Shown here piece after piece: positions 57,538 through 64,000 of a DNA stretch of 64,000 bases; the stretch's first letter is position 1; each line of letters starts with the position of its first letter. The notes beneath the pieces were generated by a model. The model saw nothing but the letters and a program-made list of their open reading frames with translations, did no database searches and was not told the DNA's origin. The DNA is from Candidatus Woesearchaeota archaeon (GTDB lineage: Archaea; Nanobdellota; Nanobdellia; Woesearchaeales; WJKR01). Both the position numbers and the translations under genes were made by a program. Location: assembly GCA_016927245.1 (NCBI GenBank), contig JAFGNA010000017.1, positions 56,448-120,447 of the forward strand. The letters run 5' to 3'.

Positions 57538-57812
57538 GTCGTGATTCTCTTGTTGATGGAGCTGATGAGCTGACGCCGATGCGTGCGATTCGGAAAAAAT
57601 GTCTTGATTGTTCTGGTGGTTCTTACAAGGAGGTGCGTCTTTGTCCTGTTGTTAATTGTCCTTTGTGGCATTTGCGTTTTGGTAAGCGCAAGACAACGCT
57701 TTCTCCGGAGTTATTCCCGCTCCTGGACCGTAGTTTGATGCGGGAAACCTTTAACTTGAGTGCTGACCAGGCCGAAAAGAAAATATTTGAGATGGCTCGT
57801 AACAAGCAATAA
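57534..57812 (+). CDS. phage/plasmid-type Cys-rich small protein
   Basis: AIRKKCLDCSGGSYKEVRLCPVVNCPLWHLRFGK. Confidence 0.7.
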   Translation: MSRDSLVDGADELTPMRAIRKKCLDCSGGSYKEVRLCPVVNCPLWHLRFGKRKTTLSPELFPLLDRSLMRETFNLSADQAEKKIFEMARNKQ

Positions 57813-58007
57813 AAACAGATTCTTAGTATTGGTTACGGAAACTCTTTGATGAGCTTTTTTTCTCTCCTTTCGTGATTAATCACTTGGTAGTGGATGATAA
57901 CTCTTGTTAATGTCTGTTGTGATAATGCTTTCTTCTCAGGATGTTCTTGAGAAATCCTATTCTGAGTTTTTCCGAAGTAGAATGAGAAATACTATTCAAC
58001 GGAGCGG

Positions 58008-58050
58008 ATAACTCTTAATTAGAGAGTTATAATAACTATCTATAATAACT
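58008..58050. repeat. inverted repeat plus direct repeats in A+T-rich intergenic region
   Basis: ATAACTCT(58008-58015)/AGAGTTAT(58023-58030); TATAATAACT at 58028 and 58041. Confidence 0.6.
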
Positions 58051-58309
58051 TTCTATAGTAATCGTTAATGATTCCTTATGAGAGAAATTGCTGATAGAAG
58101 TTTTTCTTCTTTACTTGTTCATTATGGCGTAACCTGAACAAAAATTTGTTGTTTTGTTCTTTCTTTGGTGTCGTTCCGTCCAGGAGGCCTGAGAGCGCGT
58201 ATTTCTGAAGGTAGGGCTACGGCACAACAAGGCGTTGGTCCTCAATAAGGGGTTGTGCTGATATAAGTATAATTCCTGGCAAGTTTTATATACTTGTTAT
58301 GGCTGATGG

Positions 58310-59377
58310 GTGTTTGTGAGCGGTAAAGACGGGGATAGCAAGGCCTCTTTGGTGCGGAAAGCGTCTTATTTGGAGCTTTCTCGTCGTTTGTCCTCGGTGG
58401 CTCGTGAGGTGTATGCTGGTCGTGTTGTTAAGTATCTTTTTGGTCTTTTTCATTTGAGTGATGATGAGTTGCGGATGTATTACCTTTTCTTGCGAGTGTA
58501 TTTTAGTCCTGACCGGAAACGGTATGACGGACAGTTTCTTGGTCGTAAGCACTTGCTCGTGGGAGGAGGCGCTATCCTGGAGGAGATAGATTGCCTCCAG
58601 GGCGTCGGTGGTCGTGACCGTTTCTTGCCAAAGCGTTACGGAGAGCAGTCCTCAAGTCGTAGTGGCTGCAACAAGTTGTTTAAGTCGTTGGAGGAGAAGC
58701 GTCTTATTGTCCGTTCTCCTCGTAGGCACGAGCAGGAGCGCTATCCGTGGCTGTTCGGGTATTTGCGGAAGGACAAGCTCAAGGAAAAGGCAACCTGGAA
58801 GAAACTCTCCCTGCAACCCAACGACACCCTTAATGAGTCGTTGTTGCGACGGTTTGAGGAGGAGCGTCTGAGCAAGGAGGAGCGAGAGGAGCAATATCAT
58901 CTTTTCCGGTTGTCCTCGTTGGTCAGTCCCGAAGTGAAGTTTAAGGATGCTCGTTTCCTGTTATCGTGCTTGGATACTTATTTTGATGTTCCTCCCCCTG
59001 CTGAGAGTTATCCTGTTGCCGGCGCCGGCACTACCCCTTACAAGCGTGATGAGGAGTTCCTTAAATGGCAAGTTCATCGTTACCTTTCGTTGCTCGGGCT
59101 TCAAGAGTGGAGCTTGTTCCTCTCAATGGTTGGTGACAAGTCGTTGATAGATGCTTATTTTGAGGTTTTGAGCCGTCTTGAGCAAGAACCGGCTGTTGCC
59201 CAGGATTATGCTGCTGAGCCGTCAGAGGCAGTCAGGAGGCACGAGGAGGCCGTGATGCGCAAGGGAGGCGTGAGGAAGTTCATTATTTCCCCTGATGGCC
59301 GAAAAGAAAAAGGGAAACCGTTACTGACGGAAGCGATAGAAGCGGAGTATCACACGAGAGAGCGAGGTGCTAAATAA
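58310..59377 (+). CDS. uncharacterised mobile-element protein
   Basis: 355 aa ORF with own TATA-like promoter; same T-ending codon style as integrase. Confidence 0.65.
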   Translation: MFVSGKDGDSKASLVRKASYLELSRRLSSVAREVYAGRVVKYLFGLFHLSDDELRMYYLFLRVYFSPDRKRYDGQFLGRKHLLVGGGAILEEIDCLQGVGGRDRFLPKRYGEQSSSRSGCNKLFKSLEEKRLIVRSPRRHEQERYPWLFGYLRKDKLKEKATWKKLSLQPNDTLNESLLRRFEEERLSKEEREEQYHLFRLSSLVSPEVKFKDARFLLSCLDTYFDVPPPAESYPVAGAGTTPYKRDEEFLKWQVHRYLSLLGLQEWSLFLSMVGDKSLIDAYFEVLSRLEQEPAVAQDYAAEPSEAVRRHEEAVMRKGGVRKFIISPDGRKEKGKPLLTEAIEAEYHTRERGAK

Positions 59378-59384
59378 TGAAAAA

Positions 59385-59406
59385 AACCGTAGGAATAGAT
59401 ACGGTT
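59385..59406 (+). terminator. hairpin after 58310-59377
   Basis: AACCGTA (59385-59391) / TACGGTT (59400-59406). Confidence 0.4.
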
Positions 59407-59418
59407 GTTGGTAACACT

Positions 59419-59464
59419 CCGGGCGGGGCTATAGATATTTCGGTGACCTGAGAGGGCTAACCTG
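59419..59464 (+). repeat. att-like 46-bp repeat R1
   Basis: CCGGGCGGGGCTATAGATATTTCGGTGACCTGAGAGGGCTAACCTG; first 13 nt = tRNA 3' end. Confidence 0.85.
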
Positions 59465-59520
59465 CAAATTATTACCTTAGAACTAAAAATTTATAAATAT
59501 CCAAAAAAATAGCAACTTCT

Positions 59521-61068
59521 ATGAAATTATACACAACAATCATTATTATTAGCATAACATTACTCATCATCCTTTCCGCTTGCACTGAAGAACAGCCAAC
59601 CTGCGGCGATGGTATCTGCGATTCAAGTGAAAAAGAAAGCTGCGCCCTTGATTGCGCTGAGCCAGAATGCATCGTTGACACTGATTGCACAACAACAGTA
59701 AACGAATGCAGGCATAACGTCTGCGACGACGGCCAATGCGTTATCGAGCAATCGCCTGATTGTGGAAATGAATGCAAGATAGACGCTGATTGTGATGACA
59801 AGAATACTTGCACGACAGACAGCTGCGTAAAAGGCAACTGCCTCAATAATCTCAACTGCGAACAAGACAACATCTGCTGCGAGAGCTGCAGTGATGATCC
59901 TGATTGCTACGAATGCACTGAAGACAACGACTGCTCAGGAGCATTGGAACTCTGCGAAGAAAAAGTCTGCATCAATCACGAATGCACAATACAAACCATA
60001 CAAGACTGCACTGATGAATGCACACAGGATGTTGACTGCGATGATAATAATGCCTGCACGACAGACCGTTGTGAGGCAGGCCTATGCATAAACAGCATGA
60101 ACTGCGAAGCAGATAACATCTGTTGTGACGAGTGTTCAACAGATGTTGATTGCTACGAATGCATCAGAAATAGTGATTGCGACGGCGAGACCGATGAATG
60201 CGAAGAGAACGTGTGCATAAATCATGAATGCACCGTACAATACATTGATGGATGTAATGATGAGTGCGATGTTGATGCTGACTGCGATGACAATGATGAG
60301 ACTACCATCGATTATTGTCGAGGGACTCCTAAAGCGTGCGAATATGTGAATCGATGCGTTCCTGATGACAATTCTTGCCCAGGAGTATGCACTGTAGAAG
60401 AAGATCCTGATTGTCCAGCCTGGCACGATCCTGCATTACTTGCCTATTGGCCTTTCGAGACCATCATAGGGCCTGGACTACGTACACCTAGCCTTACAGG
60501 AGTTCACACGTTACTCATAGCTAACGGCGCCCTGCCCTATCAAGAAGGATATATCGACAACGGCATCACGCTCGATGGAGAGAATGACATCATGAATGTC
60601 GGCTTCTCCTACGAGTATCCTGAAGGATTAACCATCATTATGTGGGTGAAACCACAAGCAGCGCAACAAGGCAATATTCTCTCCAATGGTAGAGGAACTA
60701 CTAGAGAGGACTTCAATTATGGTATCTCAATCACTGAAGACCTCCACCTTGAGTTCTGGGTCGTGACCTCAAGCGGTTTAAAGACAGTCACCTCATCAAC
60801 ACCCCTAACACTTGATACATGGGCTCATGTGGCTGTCGAATATTCAGGTTCAGAACTGCGCCTGTACGTCAATGGAAACCAGGTTGCATCAAGCAGCTGG
60901 AGTGGCGACATACCTTATGAAGAGGGTGTTGGGAATATACTCACCATAGGCGCACGCAACACAGGCACTACACACGAACACCACTTCGCAGGCATGGTGG
61001 ATGAGGTGTACATGTACGAAAGAGTTTTATCAGTACAAGAGATTCAAGACAACTACGCGTTGAACTAG
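59521..61068 (+). CDS. lipoprotein with Cys-rich tandem repeats and LamG-like domain
   Basis: LSAC lipobox; repeated DADCDD.N.CTTD.C...ICCE.CS.D.DCYEC..; C-terminal LamG-like WVKP..DTWAHVAVEYSGSELRLYVNG. Confidence 0.85.
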   Translation: MKLYTTIIIISITLLIILSACTEEQPTCGDGICDSSEKESCALDCAEPECIVDTDCTTTVNECRHNVCDDGQCVIEQSPDCGNECKIDADCDDKNTCTTDSCVKGNCLNNLNCEQDNICCESCSDDPDCYECTEDNDCSGALELCEEKVCINHECTIQTIQDCTDECTQDVDCDDNNACTTDRCEAGLCINSMNCEADNICCDECSTDVDCYECIRNSDCDGETDECEENVCINHECTVQYIDGCNDECDVDADCDDNDETTIDYCRGTPKACEYVNRCVPDDNSCPGVCTVEEDPDCPAWHDPALLAYWPFETIIGPGLRTPSLTGVHTLLIANGALPYQEGYIDNGITLDGENDIMNVGFSYEYPEGLTIIMWVKPQAAQQGNILSNGRGTTREDFNYGISITEDLHLEFWVVTSSGLKTVTSSTPLTLDTWAHVAVEYSGSELRLYVNGNQVASSSWSGDIPYEEGVGNILTIGARNTGTTHEHHFAGMVDEVYMYERVLSVQEIQDNYALN

Positions 61069-61122
61069 GAACAAACAACAAAAACGAATTTCTAATTATT
61101 TATAAAGACCAGTGTACTTAGA

Positions 61123-61168
61123 CCGGGCGGGGCTATAGATATTTTGGTGACTCGAGAGGGCTAACTTG
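61123..61168 (+). repeat. att-like 46-bp repeat R2
   Basis: 42/46 identical to R1 by eye. Confidence 0.85.
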
Positions 61169-61267
61169 ATAGTTATCCTTCCAGACTCGCATAATTCATG
61201 AATCCGCTTCAGGAAAAACTAAGTCCGACAAGAAATATTTATAAATACCACTCGTCAGTACGAGGCC

Positions 61268-61696
61268 ATGGAAGAGAAGACCCCAAAGGACACCGCCAAA
61301 ATTGTCGGTCTTGGTTTCTCAGGAATGCTCGTGTTCATCTTCGGTATATTGTGGCTTAGTGGCACGCCACCATGGCGGTTGCCCAAAGAGGTCTATATTG
61401 TTCTCGCGGGATTCGCCCTGCTCTTCATTATTGCAGGCATAGTTCGCTACAAGGGCAAGGACTATATCAAGGCGCACCAGGATTTCTTTGGCTACATCCT
61501 CCTTGGGTTAGCGGTTCTGCAATTCATTGCCTATGTGTTTGCCAGTGCGCTTGAAGACGGCATCACACTTGATAACCTCGCTCCCAGCATCATCGGACTA
61601 ATCTGCTTTGCCGCCCTTGGCATCATGCTTATCCGCAAGAAAAAGAAAGAGGAGCGAAACCCTTCAGGACAAAGAAGGCGCAATTCATTCGTATGA
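61268..61696 (+). CDS. four-TM membrane protein, hypothetical
   Basis: 142 aa; TATA-like ATTTATAAATA upstream; TM segments. Confidence 0.7.
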   Translation: MEEKTPKDTAKIVGLGFSGMLVFIFGILWLSGTPPWRLPKEVYIVLAGFALLFIIAGIVRYKGKDYIKAHQDFFGYILLGLAVLQFIAYVFASALEDGITLDNLAPSIIGLICFAALGIMLIRKKKKEERNPSGQRRRNSFV

Positions 61697-61704
61697 GAAT
61701 ATCA

Positions 61705-61714
61705 CGGGCGGGGC
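61705..61714 (+). repeat. possible degenerate att core R3
   Basis: CGGGCGGGGC, 10-nt match only. Confidence 0.35.
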
Positions 61715-61925
61715 GATACTTTCCTTCTTGCTAAGAGGGGTTTGTAGAAACTGCCTGAGCATGAGCATTGAGTTGATGAGGGGGTGGCGCCACAAAACAA
61801 TTCAGTTATAAATGAGGCGTGTTTTTTCGGTCAGGCAAAAAAAAAGGATTTGAGCTAGGCCGCGGCCAGAAAAAGATGTTCTACGAACATTGCTAAGAGG
61901 AAAAGCTTAAAAGTGAGAGCCGTCA

Positions 61926-62528
61926 ATGGCCGCTTTGACGGGTACCATGCTGGAATCATTGTTGCAACTCACAATCTTGTTCGTCGTCATCATAGACCCT
62001 TTGCTCTCGATGATGTTTTTCGTGACGCACACGAAAGGCATGAGCAAGAGCGAGAAAGTGGATACCGCTTTCAAGGCCATCGCTTTCGCGGTCGCGATAT
62101 GCGCCTTGTTCCTCGTGTTCGGGGACGGGTTGTTGCGGTTGTTCTCGATAGAGCTCGATCACTTCAGGGTCGCGGGGGGGATAATCCTTTGCATCTTGGG
62201 CGTCAAGATGAGCTTGGGGTTGACGTTCAAGAATAACGTTGAGGACTCGTCTGAAAAGAACGTGGTCGCGGCGATCATCGCCACCCCCTTGATAAGCGGC
62301 CCTGCTTGCATCACGACTATACTGGTCTCTTCGGTGGATTATGGCCGGTTGGTGACCGGTATCGCTCTAGGCATCGTGCTACTGCTCACGGCCATTCTCC
62401 TGCTCATCGGCGCTCGCTCTAACATAAGGAAGGTCGGCGAGGTAGGGATCAAGATGACCACGACCATCCTGGGGTTGGTCACGTTGGGCTGGGGGGTCAG
62501 CTTCATCATGTCAGGGCTGGGGGTATAG
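61926..62528 (+). CDS. MarC family membrane protein
   Basis: LFVVIIDPLLSMMFFVTHTKGMS...FRVAGGIILCILGVKM...ATPLISGPACITT. Confidence 0.85.
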   Translation: MAALTGTMLESLLQLTILFVVIIDPLLSMMFFVTHTKGMSKSEKVDTAFKAIAFAVAICALFLVFGDGLLRLFSIELDHFRVAGGIILCILGVKMSLGLTFKNNVEDSSEKNVVAAIIATPLISGPACITTILVSSVDYGRLVTGIALGIVLLLTAILLLIGARSNIRKVGEVGIKMTTTILGLVTLGWGVSFIMSGLGV

Positions 62529-62915
62529 GTGGAAAAGGCTGGTTTATGAGCATCGTCTGTGCAGCGGGGGAATACTGCACGGCGCGTGTTCCGAGAACAG
62601 GCAGGTTTCTATATTCGCAGCCACCAAGCGCTAATCACGTGGTTGTCTGGCACAAGCTCATCATCTCACTCGTCATCTAGCCCGGGTAGGGTTCGCCTCG
62701 GTGCTCACCATCTCGATACGCCTCTTGAACACGTGACCTTGCGGGTGCTGTGAGCCCTCAGCAGCGATGGCAAGGAAAATAAAGCCCTCCGACGAAGGTC
62801 TCTGGAATACTCGCTCACCAGCAATAGTGCTCCTTATCGCGCCCCGAGGACCACTAATAACCTATGGACAAAGATGAAGAAGCATCAACTCCATGACACT
62901 TGAGGGGATGCGCAC

Positions 62916-64000
62916 ATGCTCAGACAGGTCCTACGAACGGCGAGGCGGGCGGGCGCCGCGGCGCTCATCGCGGCAACGATAGCAACAGGCAATGGTTGCG
63001 AGCGAGACGACCTCTCCAGCGAGCGGGAGCCGTTGCCGGTCACGTTCCTCAAGAACGCTTCTGCACGATGGGTCGCGTACGCGCCGTCTGGGCAGGCAAG
63101 AGGGAGCGCGCCGACCGAGGAGGGAGTGCGCGAGGACCTCTTGTTCCTGCGCTCAGGTGATTACCGGGCGGTCTTCACGTACGGCGCTGATGGCGTCCTC
63201 GGGGAGGTCCCTCGCATCGCCAAGACTGAGGGGTATGATTACGTCGTGCTTGGGTTGTGGTCGCCGCTCAGCGATGAGGAGTACGAGAACGCCGTGGCGG
63301 CGGAGGAATATGTGGACGGCTACTGTGTGGGGAATGAGGGGCTCCTGTTCAGTAGGTACTCGTTCGGCGACCTTGAGCGGAGGGTGCAGCAGCTCCGGAG
63401 AGCGACCGGGAAGCCGGTCACGACGAGCGAGACCGTCCATGGCTATGACGAGCGCGTTGTGGGCATCTGCGATTGGTTGTTTCCCACCGCGCACGCCTAT
63501 TGGCAGGGTATCGTTGACCCGGAGGCGGCAGCAAGGTGGACTGCTGATCAGTATGAGGATCTCCTCATGAGGAGCGATCGTCCAGTCCTGCTCAAGGAGG
63601 CAGGCCTGCCCAGCGCTGGTGATCCGCGCGTCTCGGAGGAGGGGCAGAACACGTTCTTCAGGACGTTGGAAGACCTCTTGCGTAACGACTCGCTCGTCGC
63701 GTTCGCGTATTTCGAGGCGTTCGACCAGCCGTGGAAGGATTACGAGCCGGTCGAGCCGTACTGGGGGTTGTTCGATCAGGACCGCGTCCCGAAGCGGGCA
63801 GCGGAGCCGCAGATCAGGTACACGTTTGTGCCTGCTAGGGGCGCGTCTGAGTGCCTCGAGGGGCGGATCGTCAATGTCAGGCCTGAGGAGTACCGGGTGT
63901 GCACGTACATCCGCGTCGGTGGGAGCTGGTGGATGAAGCCGTACTGGAACCGGCCGCTCACCGCTATCAAGAGCGATGGGACGTGGGAGACTGACATCAC
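62916..64000 (+). CDS. secreted GH17-like glycoside hydrolase, truncated by window end
   Basis: My translation from ATG 62916 stays open to 64000: YAPSGQ...YCVGNEGLL...VTTSETVHGYD...LFPTAHAYWQG...VLLKEAGLPSAG...FAYFEAFDQPWK...YWGLFDQDRVPK. Confidence 0.75.
   Translation, partial: MLRQVLRTARRAGAAALIAATIATGNGCERDDLSSEREPLPVTFLKNASARWVAYAPSGQARGSAPTEEGVREDLLFLRSGDYRAVFTYGADGVLGEVPRIAKTEGYDYVVLGLWSPLSDEEYENAVAAEEYVDGYCVGNEGLLFSRYSFGDLERRVQQLRRATGKPVTTSETVHGYDERVVGICDWLFPTAHAYWQGIVDPEAAARWTADQYEDLLMRSDRPVLLKEAGLPSAGDPRVSEEGQNTFFRTLEDLLRNDSLVAFAYFEAFDQPWKDYEPVEPYWGLFDQDRVPKRAAEPQIRYTFVPARGASECLEGRIVNVRPEEYRVCTYIRVGGSWWMKPYWNRPLTAIKSDGTWETDI

Noticed and set aside
57150-58060. Repeat cluster as CRISPR
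   Set aside because: Palindromes differ from each other, no regular spacers, no cas genes.
59419-61168. R1/R2 repeats as classical integron attC sites
   Set aside because: No clear R''-L''-L'-R' palindrome or matching GTTRRRY/RYYYAAC pair seen; GGGCTAAC only partly fits. An attC covariance scan would settle it.

Overview
The window reads as an archaeal chromosome, probably DPANN/Woesearchaeota-like (inferred from gene content, not tested). Archaeal markers include aIF5B, Trm1, aEF1B, Rpo11/L, S15, METTL5-like, archaeal AlaRS and MetRS, and type II MetAP. Most genes are G+C-rich and separated by short A+T-rich promoters. Two segments look foreign. The first (~1-3.7 kb) is A+T-rich, with a three-gene zinc-ribbon/DUF6978/DUF1828 module and a DDE transposase. 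The second (~55.5-61.7 kb) is anchored on a tRNA-Gln(CUG) gene that appears to carry a 22-nt D-loop intron. It continues with a tyrosine recombinase and small coupled ORFs, then repeated copies of the tRNA 3' end (att-like; two share 46 bp) that separate single-gene cargo segments. Other leads are: (i) a translationally coupled gene pair resembling a split RelA/SpoT system (HD-like plus synthetase-like) downstream of grpE-dnaK-dnaJ; (ii) an nrdR-nrdJ-cobO operon with two NrdR-box-like palindromes 32 bp apart at the predicted transcription start; (iii) a protein with an internally duplicated nucleotidyltransferase domain, one copy lacking the catalytic signature, plus a HEPN-like tail; (iv) a lipoprotein serpin; (v) giant surface proteins with a compositionally distinct insert; (vi) a GH17-like ORF cut by the window end and missing from the ORF track. 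Family calls come from motif recognition alone; no searches were run.
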